From positions 19,788,001 to 19,852,000 of the forward strand of contig JALGPY010000007.1 of assembly GCA_023055425.1 (NCBI GenBank): a stretch of DNA of 64,000 nucleotides, given 5' to 3'. The DNA comes from Linanthus parryae. Its lineage: Eukaryota; Streptophyta; Magnoliopsida; Ericales; Polemoniaceae. Positions 1-10,600 of the stretch are shown piece after piece. Under the pieces are notes generated by a model. It saw only the letters and a program-made list of their open reading frames with translations, searched no databases and was not told the origin of the DNA. Each line of letters starts with the position of its first letter. Within the stretch, counting starts at the first letter, position 1. The translations under genes and the position numbers were made by a program.

Positions 1-796
1 ACTTAGAAAATCCGATAGTGCTTCGCGAGTTCAAACTAGCAACTTTAGGCTCGTTTTGTGAGAAATCCGTTATAAATCTGAAGATGACCCAGAGACGATG
101 AAATGAAGTATTGTATATCATCTTCACACATGAGAAAACAGATCAACATTTCAGTAAGTTTTGAAGAAGATACAAGGCTTGGAAAATGGGTGTTTCACCA
201 TGACATTATACTTAGAAAAATTTTGAATATTTGGCAGCCAAGAACATAGCAACCACAATTCTCACTGACCATGTTCAAGCTCGATTTCAGGGGTGATAGA
301 GGCTGAATTGAACCACGAAATTAAAACAAAACTTGTAGACAACACACCCATGAGTACACTGGAAGAAACCACGCATGATTTGGTCAAGAATTGAGGGAGT
401 TATGCCTTATCAAAGTTGAACCAGAACACATGAATTTTGAGCATAAGAACAAGACAAGAACATGCATACACAGATATTGCAGCGACTTCAAGCGAGGATT
501 CGAGGAAGCTAGAGATTAAATCACACAATCTTGTTAACACGGAAGTTTTAGAGTGAAATGCAGGGATTACACAGGTCCAAACCAATCACAAAACCATTCA
601 GAAACCAATGAGTTACAGCAGCCTGAACAGGGGAAGTTTTCCCGTCGGTAAAGAGCAAAAACCCAGCCCCGATTCTAACCAAAAAGCGATTAAGCAATGT
701 TCTGGGCAGTTTTTAATCCTCCTACAGTACTCACGATGGCATGGGGAGCACAACAATGCAAAGAACGCGGCATTTGGGGAAGAATTGGAGGTTTAC

Positions 797-1036
797 CTGA
801 CTCCCGTTGGCCATGGAGGAATCCGGCGACCTGCTTGCCGGATTCTGCTGCTCCAACGAGCTTTGCAGCGGAACTGGGTTGGTGGAAGAGTTCCACGACG
901 CCCAGAGGGTAGAGGGAAGAGCCTTCGGGGTGAGAGAAAAGCCAGGAAGAGGGGAAACCGCGAAATCCGGCGGTGGTCGCGGTTGCCGTCGGGTTCCAAA
1001 CCCAGACTCCGGCGAAGGGTCAATTCTTCGACCCAT
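797..1036 (-). CDS. Possible first coding exon of an unidentified minus-strand gene
   Basis: An ATG at 1036 opens an 80-codon reading frame that is much richer in G and C than the surrounding DNA, as plant first coding exons often are. It runs into a plausible splice donor (CAG followed by GTAAAC) at 797/796. The peptide is rich in Pro, Ser and Arg, and I recognise no domain. Upstream on the same strand lie another donor-like site near 1154 (possible 5'UTR intron) and a pyrimidine-rich leader near 1370. No convincing downstream exon was seen between 1 and 790, so the gene may continue outside the window. The opposite strand also has an open frame over the same bases (807-1058), so strand and coding status are uncertain. 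Confidence 0.3.
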
Positions 1037-1304
1037 AGCTTGTTTTTGGGTTCCCTAGCTGCGTCTGGTCACGAGGATCACAAATCCAAGACCCAAATCG
1101 ATTAATTTTCAACAAGGAAGGAGAATTTGGACGATTACGCAGTTAGGGTTCATACCTTCAAGACGGGTTTTCTCTCTCGATACACCTCCTACCATGAAAT
1201 TGATTTGTGCCTTTTGCTCTCCCCGTTACCCTCTATCTCCATCTATAGCAGTTTTTGAAATGGAAGCGTGGTGGTGGTGCTAGGGTGGTAGTTGTGGTGG
1301 TTGT

Positions 1305-1375
1305 TCTTGAGGGAAGAAGAAGAAGAAGATGATGAAAGAGATGAGTTCTCTCTCTCTCTTTCTCTCCACAATCTG
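1305..1375 (-). promoter_or_regulatory. Pyrimidine-rich leader / core-promoter-like tract
   Basis: Read on the minus strand this is a run of CT and TTC repeats (plus strand: GAA and CTCT repeats). Such Y-patches are common around plant transcription starts. It lies about 270 bases upstream of the candidate ATG at 1036 and supports minus-strand transcription there. It could also be only a simple repeat. Confidence 0.3.
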
Positions 1376-1770
1376 ATTGTGGGTAAGGTGGAGAAGATGT
1401 TGCCACCTCACCTAGAGATGTGCCAAATTGGAGTAGACAAGTGGCAAGCATGCATGTGGGTCAAAGTGTATTTTTCTAAACTTTAGGGTACATTTAGAAA
1501 TAGAGGTTCCTACTTAATTTCAGATAATTGCACAACCACCCCGAACATCTCTAGTGCTCCAAAATCATTCTACGACTCTCAAATATTGCAAACACTCCGA
1601 AATGCCAACTTTAAAGCCGTGACAAACTATTTACAAATTCGCCCCCAAAGTCTTGATATTGCACTTAGGGTCGGCTTGAAAAATAGGGGTGTTACATACT
1701 TGCATACTACTTTATGGAGATGGGCATATGTGATACTACTATATCTCAAGTTGCAATCATAAAAGGCAGT

Positions 1771-1902
1771 CGGTTTGTTTGGCAATGTGGCATTTTTTTA
1801 TAAAACCAGTGGTTAAGGTTGAGAGATAATTTCTCCCTCCTCACGTCAATCACCCATCCACCAAAGTGTAAAAAGCAAAAACAGGGAAACCCAAACAAGC
1901 CT
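1771..1902. mobile_element. Small MITE-like element
   Basis: The left end contains GTTTGTTTGGCAATG and the right end, read on the other strand, contains GCTTGTTTGGG, giving imperfect terminal inverted repeats. The interior has a GAGAGATAA...CTCCTCAC segment resembling the interior of the element at 41497-41645. No target duplication was established. Confidence 0.4.
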
Positions 1903-2029
1903 TGTATCTATCACATTGGGATTAGTGTCCTTGATCTACAGCTAAACTAACAAAGGGCTGTTGGTCTGTTTGATACAATCATGCATACTAATCTTAAAGA
2001 ACTTTTTTATTTCACTTTTGTTTTGGCAG

Positions 2030-5000
2030 GTATGCTCATCTAAAGAATGACAGATTGACCAATTCCACTTTTGATTATCATCATATGCTTGAAGACGAGG
2101 TGTGTTTTCTTTGCTGTTTTTACCAGTACATGATGAAGATTGTTAAAACAATTCAACTTTGCTTTTCTTATAGTTGATGTATTATATATCTATGCTTTGA
2201 TCAACGGCTCAATTGCCCTGGCTGGGATCCTGCTTAAGTGATTATCATTTGTGACAGAACACTATCGCGTGACACTCCGCGCTTACTGGTTATAATGAGC
2301 CCAACCTTGTATTTTTTTTGTGAGCAGGGAAACACTGCTGTCTCTTTGCTATATACACATGTTAGAATCTGTTTTATTATCAGGAAATCTGGCGAAAACA
2401 TAGAAGAGTTGAAAAGGGTATGATCTATTCCATTTTGCATTTTTATTTATTTAATGCATGTTCTTAAGTGCACGTGTTCTTTTCATCAATGAAGCTTGAT
2501 CAGCATCATTTAGCATGTAATGGAAGTTGCACTTTTGCCGTCAGCTGGACATGTGGAGATTCGACTCCATAATTGCTGAATATCAACTGTAACATACAAT
2601 CACATGCCAGTTTGCATATTTCAAACGGATCTTTACGATTCACGTTTCAATTTGATCCACAATTCGGTGAATGAGTTTGGATTCACCATCTGAATCTCAA
2701 TTTGACGACTATGACCCTCTGCCCAAGCTCATTTCTTATTTTATATTCGTGTTTAATAAGGGCAAAGCCCTTGTCCTAAGAGTATGTGCAATTGTTGGGA
2801 CGTTACCAATTTTGGCAGTGACTTCTACAAGGTTCCTTTTACTGATGGCAACTATGTATAATAAATGGAAGTAGTCTGATTGGAGGCATTGGTCAGTTGC
2901 CCTTGGGATTGAGAATACATATATGAGAAATAGGTGTAATTTCCTGCATTAGATATTCTTCTTGTCCTTCCGCAGTTGACTTTTTCTTAATATCTAGATC
3001 CCCTTTTAATACGGTGTTTTGCACTCTCCTATGTTAGCGGATTAAGTGGCTCTGCCAGAATCATTTGGTCACTCATTTTAGTATGCTTTGATATTACCCG
3101 TTCGATTTTTTGTTGGCTTGCATTTTTGAGGCTGGCAGATAAATTTTGTCCATTTTGGTACTCGTGCAAATTTCTTTTGTAGTTTATCCCAGACAAGATA
3201 CGCTGTACGCTCTATTCCTCCAGTTTCACCTTTCCAAAGTCACTTGCTTAAGTTAATCTGGTTTAGTATTTTTTTATTGGGTCTACCCACTTTCATCTTG
3301 GCTTCTTTTCCTCGCTCACCACCCTAGGGTTGTATCTCCTAATTGTTGCATCCGACACTCTACAACAAACATGACCAAACCCCCTCAACATCTTCTCACT
3401 TTGTCTACGTCTTCCTATCAATTATATGGGATCTTTTGATGACTCTACATATACTGATATACATGATTATTCTCCTTTTAGTTGAAAATTATCTCAACAG
3501 TAAAGTGGCTAGTTTACACATTCACCTCTTACATCATTTAATCATTTCCGTATATATAGAAAATCATATTAATATATCAACTTGAAACTACAACAAATTA
3601 CATTGATTATCCTAGGATTTGAACCCTGGTGATGAGCATGGCGTAACAATGCTCTACCAACTACGCTAGCCATCAAGCTCCTTTAACCATTTAATTAAAT
3701 GCTTGAGAACCCTACTCTTCTAGTCTCTCTGGTTTTGTTCAACAGCTCCAGTTTTTTACATCTATTTTTTGTCAACAGACTGGAATCATAACCTTGGGTC
3801 ACCAAGACGAGCGCACTTTGGCACTTCATTTGCTCCAATTCGCGGAAGTAAGTTTTTGAATGATTGAATCATGCATTCTTTTTACAATTATTTCTGCTTT
3901 CATGTTCATACCAAACTGGTTGTAAATTTTTAACATGTTGATATATGTTCTTTCTCTTGCAGGTTGTGGAAGTAGCATGCACCAATCTCAAGCCACACGA
4001 GTTATGTGAATACTTGTATAAATTGTCCGAGGACTTCTCTAAATTTTACTCAAATTGTCAGGTAAGAAATCAGCATCTCTATTTACGTACTTATTGTGGT
4101 GCACTACATGAGTTCAATTGTATCTTTTGGTTGAGGTTTGCCTGTGTGTATATAGATGTCATGTGCAACGCTAGCACAAAAACTTGTAGTGCTTGTCAGA
4201 ATAACTATCGTCCCTATTGAAGTTAGTCAAGTTATAACCCTCATAAATAGATGGTATTCACAGAAAATGAGATGGATGGAAAATAGTGTTATTAGGTTTA
4301 AGATGATAATATACTAAAGAAATAGTGTAAGGAGAGAGAGAGATCAGGAAGAAACACTAGGAATATTGCTCTAGATCTTACACATTCAAAGTTTACTTGT
4401 CTTCAGCACAAAGGGCAATTGCTCCTACATATTGAAATTAGCCAAGTTTGCTCTAAATCACATTTTTACTATGTGACCAGACCCTTCATTTTGGAGTACC
4501 CATGTTAGCACAAAGTTTAATAACAACCGCGTCACTAAATAGCGAGTGTGTACAAGCCTGTGTAGAACTAGGTGCATTACGTAATTTGGTGAAGAAAGTT
4601 TTCAAGTGGCTTGAGCAAAAACCAAAATTGTGATTCTTCTGTTCTGATAGTGTTGAAGACAAAATTCTCGAGATAAAAGTAAATTACAGACGCACTTCTT
4701 CGAGCTTATGAAGTTTTACTTAATCAAGTTAATAGAAAAAAAAAGCCTTCATCAATCATGTTTTTTACTGTAACTTGAATGCGACCATCAACTTCTAGAA
4801 AGCCTGCCTTCCAAGTTCTGAGAAGAAACATAGTACTAACTAGTACTGCTACTACATTGATCTCGGTTTGAGATTGTTAACTCTATCAAGGTTCATCTTG
4901 TAAAACATCATAGGAATTTGTTGTTCTGATGAATTTGGAATTTGACAGATCTTGGGGTTACCCAAGCAACTAAGCAGATTGTTGTTGTGCGAAGCAACAA

Positions 5001-5059
5001 CAGTGATCATGCGGAAATGCTTTTATCTGCTAGGCATTACACCCGTGTACAAGATTTAA
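2030..5059 (+). pseudogene. 5'-truncated cytosolic arginyl-tRNA synthetase (C-terminal anticodon-binding domain only)
   Basis: Five exons can be read: 2030-2099, 2328-2417, 3779-3847, 3963-4061 and 4949-5059 (TAA at 5057). Joined they give about 145 residues matching the end of eukaryotic ArgRS, including the motifs GNTAVSLLYTHVRI, IIRKSGENIEELKR, CEYLYKLSEDFSKFYSNC and the terminus MRKCFYLLGITPVYKI. This is the DALR-type anticodon-binding domain that recognises tRNA-Arg. All introns have GT..AG ends and no stop interrupts the frame. The catalytic domain with its HIGH-type motif is absent: nothing upstream of the acceptor at 2028 resembles the preceding exons, and a different feature, possibly on the other strand, begins by 1.5 kb. 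Because introns are kept, this is a DNA-level partial duplication and not a processed pseudogene. Some residues usually conserved are changed (for example ARICSI reads VRICFI), which fits relaxed selection. A very long upstream intron leading outside the window is the less likely alternative. Confidence 0.85.
3600..3685 (-). mobile_element. tRNA-derived SINE remnant
   Basis: On the minus strand the segment has a pol III box A-like GCTAGCGTAGTTGGTAGAGC and, about 30 bases later, a box B-like GGGTTCAAATCC. It does not close into a tRNA cloverleaf with an acceptor stem, so it is more likely a SINE head than a tRNA gene. It resembles the interrupted SINE at 18070. It lies in the third intron interval of the ArgRS remnant. 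Confidence 0.5.
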
Positions 5060-5892
5060 AGCGCTCTTGTGGAATCTCTCATAGCAGCAGCACCAGCACC
5101 ACCGGTGAAGAGAATTTTTGAGTTTTGACAATTCTTTTTGGGTTTAGGGGGATATATATAGTTTTAACTGGGTTTTGTGTACAGTTGTGACATCATGAAG
5201 GTATATATCTATATAGAATACAGACATTGATATGTGGCGTGTGATTAACCAGTTGCTTGTAAACTGGGCACATCAGTCCCAAAATGTTTGTCGTACATTT
5301 TTTTTAAGAGTTCATGTTTTAAGACGACGATATCATCGTCAAAATGTCCGATAAACTGCATACTATTTTCATAATAGTGTGTCATCTTAATGCTCCCAAA
5401 TGATCAAAAAATTATGAAAGTGTTGTTTTACAAGTGAAATTGTCACTTTGAGAAACTCGACATGATAAACAATTTAGAACAGTATCATTCACTCATTTTT
5501 CTAATAAAGAAATAAATTTATAATCATGTTATATTGTTCTTGCCGTTAGCTCGAGCTCATACTCGAACAAACTTTTGGTAATACTTCTGAAGAGTCTGTA
5601 AGACGAGAAACACATGGCAATGCCTGATATAATATCTTAGGATATGATTGTGGGTATAGGAGATATACTGGGATATGAGGTGGGATAAAAATCATGGGGA
5701 TAAAGCATGAGACATAATTTTTGGTTATAAGCGTTGGTTAGAGCATGAAATGAGACATGATAAGGTGTTTGGATATGTAATAACATATTTGGATAGTGCA
5801 TGATAAGATGTGGGAGATGTGTATAAATGATCACATTGTCTTGCATGTATTACACATATTCGTACAACAAATGTAAGAATATTATTGTAGAG
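5060..5892. other. Intergenic, no gene seen
   Basis: AT-rich sequence after the ArgRS stop codon. It probably holds the 3'UTR remnant at its left end. I see no coding exon, RNA gene or clear repeat. Confidence 0.5.
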
Positions 5893-6529
5893 TCTATATT
5901 ATAAAATAGCATGGTTTAACCAATTTATGATTTTTCAACCGTTAGATTAAATAAACCCCATCCCCAGCATTAGATCTCACATATATATTACATCTCTAAC
6001 TACCCACCCTCCTTGGACATCCCTAACTACCCACTCTCCTTGGACACCCCTAACTAATAGGAGAAATATTTTTATCAACTACATCCCTAACTAATCTTCT
6101 ATTCTATAAAACAGCATGGTTTAACTAACTTACGGCTTTTAAGCCTTTAGATTAAATAAATCAGCCTCAGCCCTTAGATCTCACCTACCACCCACTTAAC
6201 TACCCACTACTTGAAAATTTACCCTCTCTCTCTAATTAATTTACCGGGGACGCCATCTTCATCTTCTCCAGCAAAATCGATTATGAAACGTGTTTTTTCG
6301 GTAGTGCCATCGGGCACGGGCAATCCCCTAGTAGGAGATATGTTGTAAATGATTCTCACGTCCAGTAAAATGCTCATTCCATACTTGGAAGTTGTTTTTT
6401 TTTTTTCTTTTTTTTCACCACATTTGTAAATATAATTTTTGAATAACTCCTCTAAATTCATCTAAAAAGAAACACTTTAAAAACTATCCAATTTAGGGAT
6501 AGTGCCCTCAAGCACGGGCAATATCCTAG
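5893..6529 (+). mobile_element. Non-autonomous Helitron (outer copy)
   Basis: The 5' end begins TCTATATTATAAAATAG and the 3' end has a short hairpin (GTGC..GCAC) followed by GGGCAATATCCTAG and then T, the CTAG-T terminus expected of Helitrons. There are no terminal inverted repeats. It encodes no Rep/helicase and contains a second Helitron of the same family (6098-6331). The base before the TC start is G and not the usual A, so the exact left boundary is slightly uncertain. Confidence 0.65.
6098..6331 (+). mobile_element. Non-autonomous Helitron (inner copy)
   Basis: It starts TCTATTCTATAAAACAGCAT, parallel to the outer copy, and ends with the hairpin GTGCC-ATCG-GGCAC, then GGGCAATCCCCTAG and a flanking T. 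The two heads and the two tails are clearly homologous, so one Helitron sits within another of the same family. At 234 bp it has no coding capacity. Confidence 0.65.
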
Positions 6530-6675
6530 TTAATGATAAGTCTAATTTGTTCATTCATTATTCTAAATCAAAATCAGTTTCTAAATATTAATGACATGAA
6601 TAACATGATAGTAAATCTGATAAATTCGTAGTAGAATGCAGCACACATAAAGTCATCACAATATCTAGCCTCCAG

Positions 6676-6922
6676 TACTCTTCGGGGTGTAGTTGAGTTA
6701 GCCGGGTGAGTATTCTTAAGACTTTGGACATTTGTCTTGAAGTCTTGAGTTCAAACCTTGGGACAGCCCAAGGGCAGCCTATCGGCCTTCTCAACTGCGA
6801 GCCTGTCAGCTCGAATTTTCTCAAACTGGTTTGTCTCTCTAGTGTGGTTTGCATTAGAGCGGGTTTGCCCAGTGCGCACCTTAAATGTATGGCTGCGGCT
6901 TCCCACACCATAAAAAAAAAAA
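6676..6922 (+). mobile_element. tRNA-derived SINE with poly-A tail and target duplication
   Basis: The element begins with a tRNA-like head (GTTGAGTTAGCCGGGTGAGT as a box A-like block; GAGTTCAAACC near 6747 as box B), has a non-tRNA body, and ends in 11-12 A residues. It is flanked by ATCTAGCCTCCAG (6663-6675) and ATCTAGCCTCTAG (6923-6935), a 13-bp target duplication with one mismatch. All hallmarks of a recent SINE insertion are present. Confidence 0.85.
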
Positions 6923-6948
6923 ATCTAGCCTCTAGCCCAACTTGAAGG

Positions 6949-7114
6949 TGGGGCTAGCCCCACCACTGTGGCATGCCTGCGTGGTGGGGGGCGCCATTCA
7001 AATTTTGACAAACAAACAAAATTTGGTGGGTTTCATCTGATTAGTGCATATTTGTCAAAAGTTGAATGGTGCGCCCCACCACGCAGGCATGCCACAGTGG
7101 TGGGGTTAGCCCCA
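6949..7114. mobile_element. Foldback / MITE with about 64-bp inverted repeat arms
   Basis: The left arm (6949-7012) starts TGGGGCTAGCCCCACCACTG and the right arm (7051-7114) is its near-exact reverse complement, with only a few mismatches and a loop of about 38 bases. Transcribed, it would form a long hairpin able to feed small-RNA pathways. The arm start is itself palindromic (GGGGCTAGCCCC). No clear target duplication was found, so the superfamily is not assigned. Confidence 0.8.
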
Positions 7115-7211
7115 ATGAATACTTTCTCGATAAGGGAGACATCATTATTCTTGTTCTTATCCCGACACCTAACACTGGATAGAGGTAGTAGTACAGTATG
7201 TACTTGGTCCT

Positions 7212-7446
7212 ACCTCCGTTTCTTCTCTATTACACCGGTTTGACCTTTTGACTCGTATCTGAGTCACTTGACCGGATGATTTGGATAGCAAAACGATATG
7301 ATTTTTTGATAATGTTTTCACCGTGTTATAGAGAAACTTTCACATCAAAAAATAGCATCGTTTTGCTACACAAATTAGCGGGTCAAAGTGACCAAGTGAA
7401 TAGTGACAAAAGTCAAATCGGTGTGATAGAGCAGAAACGGATTCCA
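7212..7446. mobile_element. MITE, same family as 55171-55427
   Basis: Long imperfect terminal inverted repeats: the left end reads CTCCGTTTCTTCTCTATTAC and the right end, reversed, reads ATCCGTTTCTGCTCTATCAC, followed by matching GGTTTGAC blocks. The centre (GATGATTTGGATA, then GTTATAGAG) is shared with the element at 55171. It lies just upstream of the DUF639 gene and may overlap its promoter. Confidence 0.7.
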
Positions 7447-7691
7447 CGGTCCCTAAACACAAACAAGGCCTAATAGGAATACCAAATGACCTGGCATTCG
7501 AAATCTGATGGCGACATGTGAATCGAAATCGAATTGGATAGCCATTGATTTGACTTGATGACAGAGAAAGCTCAAGAATAACATGTCCTTCCTCCACATT
7601 CTTCACTTCAGGTGCAGAGTTACGCATTTGAGGAATCGAATTAGGGTTTAATTCTTCCTTCGTCCCCGAGAAGAAACCATAGAAACCGGCA

Positions 7692-10600
7692 ATGGAGAAC
7701 GACGATGCGCCTGAGAAGAATGACGCCGGCGACAATGGAAACGACGGCAAAATGGTCAAATCGGAGTCGAGAACGAACAACAAGAGCAACGCCTTCTTCA
7801 AATCCATCGTCTCCTTCGCCAACTCCATCACCTCCAAGAACAAGCCCGCCTCCGCCGCCGATTCGGAGAAGCCTCTGGATTTCCTCTCTCCCATCGCCAA
7901 TTCCGTCGTCACTCGCTGTTCCAAGTAATCCATCCCCCAAAATTTGGCTTGATTGCTCTTAAATGTCTTCAATTTATTGCCCATATAGCAGTATATGATT
8001 TCCATTTGGGGAAATTAGGATATTTTATTTTATCTATCTATGATATGTTGCTTGATAAAATAGGGCTAACTCAGAACTATTTGAGGAATAAAAAAGGGTA
8101 ATGATTCTTACAAAGCAGAAAATTATTCTTCGCCACTAACATTATCTATGCATCTAATGACCAATGAAAATTGCACAAATGATGTTAGTGGCTTTGTAAG
8201 AATCATTTTCCTAAAAAAAAGGTTATCATAGTGATGGAATGGAGGCTAGTTGTCCTTGCTGACCTTCTATATGCTATTCACAGCTTCTCAATTTATTTTT
8301 ACTATAATAATGCTAAGTTGGATGAGTGGGGTGACTTGGAAAAGATAGGATGCGGAATGACACAATTAGAAAGTTGTAGACATTACACCGGTAGACAGTG
8401 GCGGAGCCAGAATTTAGACACAGGGGTGGCACAGTTTTTGTAATCAAACTCTTTTGGGTTCACTTTGATAATAAATGCGGGGCGAAAATGAATTATGATT
8501 CAAACGTGGGGTGAAAATGTAGTTTCTGAAAACATTAGGGGTGCATGTGCCACCCCGTGCCTCCATGTGCCTCCGCCGTTGCCTGTAGAAGAGAAAATGA
8601 GGGAGAATCGTTTGAGGTGGTTGGATGCCCCCATCAGGAGAAGTGATATGGTTGAGATTGATGGTGGTAGACAAGGGAGAGGGAGACCCAAACAAACCTG
8701 GGTAGAGACACTAAGACACGTTTGAGAGTTGAGACTAATTAAACCTAAGGAAGGAAATGAAATTGGACATGCACCAATGGAGATGCGCGATCCATTTACC
8801 TGACCCAGTGATATTGGGAAAAAAAAAGGCTTTTTTAGTTGAACTTGAAATCCAGCTACAATTTGCTGATAGCTGCTACCTTTGATAGGGATAACTGAGA
8901 ACACTAGAGGATCACAAAGGTTTATCACAATGATGGAGTGGAGGTTAGTTGTTCCCGCTCCACTGATCTATGCTATTCACTAACATGATGTGTAAGGATT
9001 ATGCCTTGGCACAGGGAAAATAGTCTCAGAAGAATCTTATATGGTGCCTGAAGCATTGTAACGCTTGTGTCTAAAACTATTATAGAGATGGTATAACTAG
9101 TGCATTCAACCAGGGACGGATTATTAATCACCTTGGTGAATCTTTATATACTATCATAGGATTTGGCCTTTACGTGAAGCTTTCATAGGATGACCTTATT
9201 GGTGAAAAATTAATAAAACAATCAAGATTTTGAACCAATTAGAGTAACATACTTAACACTTGTTGGGTAATTTTAGAAATTCCTCGAAATATATATAACT
9301 ACTATGCTACTTAGCAGCCAAAACCTAGGGGGGCCATGGCCCCTGCCATCTAACACTTCCGTCCCTGCATTCAACAACCTCTTGATAAACGAAGTTGGTC
9401 TTGCATGAAACTGGGTTCTATCATGATCAGCATGACTACTTTAACCACTTATAATTTCTACCTAGATACAGTTTAGCCAGCTTTAACAGCAGTTAGGTTT
9501 GCATTTTATATGACTTGCTTCAATAATTAGAAAAATAATGATGAGAGATGGACATATGAAGAATGATGCAATCCATATGATACAGAACAAATTGGATGAC
9601 GTGGGTTAGTGTCATGTAAGGGTAAGATCCGACTGAGCCAAACGCGAATAATAGGACTATTGTAAACTAATTGAGTTTTACAAAGCCAAGTTACGAATAA
9701 GAACATGCCAAGGAGATGATTGTTGCGAAAATGGGAGTTGATCGAGTGAATAGGTGCATAAGCAGAACCAATAAAATAGCCCAGAAAATTATTAATTAAA
9801 ACTTCGGATTCCACCAGTAAAAGTTAATTGAAGTGTAAACCCTTTCAGATACTTGATCTATGTCAAAATAAATCATTTAATGCACCAATGCGAATTAGTG
9901 ATTCATATAAGAGAACAAAATGGAGACCTGAGAGAACTTGAGTATTGGTCTATTGGGTAGATACAACTAGTTATAACTTGCAATTTACTTCGATGACCTC
10001 AACTGTGTTACATGTAACACCACATATGTTTTTCGTTTGCGAAAAAATTAGCAATTTTCTTACCTTGTTACTCGCTTGAGATCTACTTTCAACGAGTGTG
10101 GTTTTTGCGTTCATACTTCATACCTCTAAAAAGTTGGAGAGATTATGATTTTTCTGAAACTACTACTAATAATAGGCCTATTTAAGAACTACTAGAGGAA
10201 TGAGAACGGCATCGAGTAATGAAAACGATTATCACGATGGTGGAGGGTAGTTCTTGTTCAGCTGATTTGTGCGATTCACTTGTTACATACATTTCCCAAA
10301 CGTCGTTGCTCGAGCTTAAAATATGTAAGGCTAAGGCTTAGCACCAGACAACATTTTCTCAGAAGAATCTGACATGGTCCCTGACATATTCAAATGCTTG
10401 TGTTTCAAACTATTCTAGAGATGGTAGAATTGATGCATCTCAACCTCTTGGTTAATGACCTTAGTATTGCTATCAAATTGGGGTCTAATCACGATTGGCA
10501 TGACTACTTTAAGCGCTTATATAGCCTACATAAATGTAATTTAGCTAACTTTAGTAGGCAGTTAGGTTTGCAGCTTCCGTGATATACTTCAATAATTGCA

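Noticed and set aside
1490..1700. LTR fragment (minus-strand TGTAACACCCCTATTTTTC near 1698)
   Set aside because: The start resembles gypsy LTRs, but no second LTR, PBS or end could be found; too weak to annotate.
3600..3685. A tRNA gene on the minus strand
   Set aside because: Box A and box B are present, but no acceptor or anticodon stem pairs properly; a SINE head explains it better.
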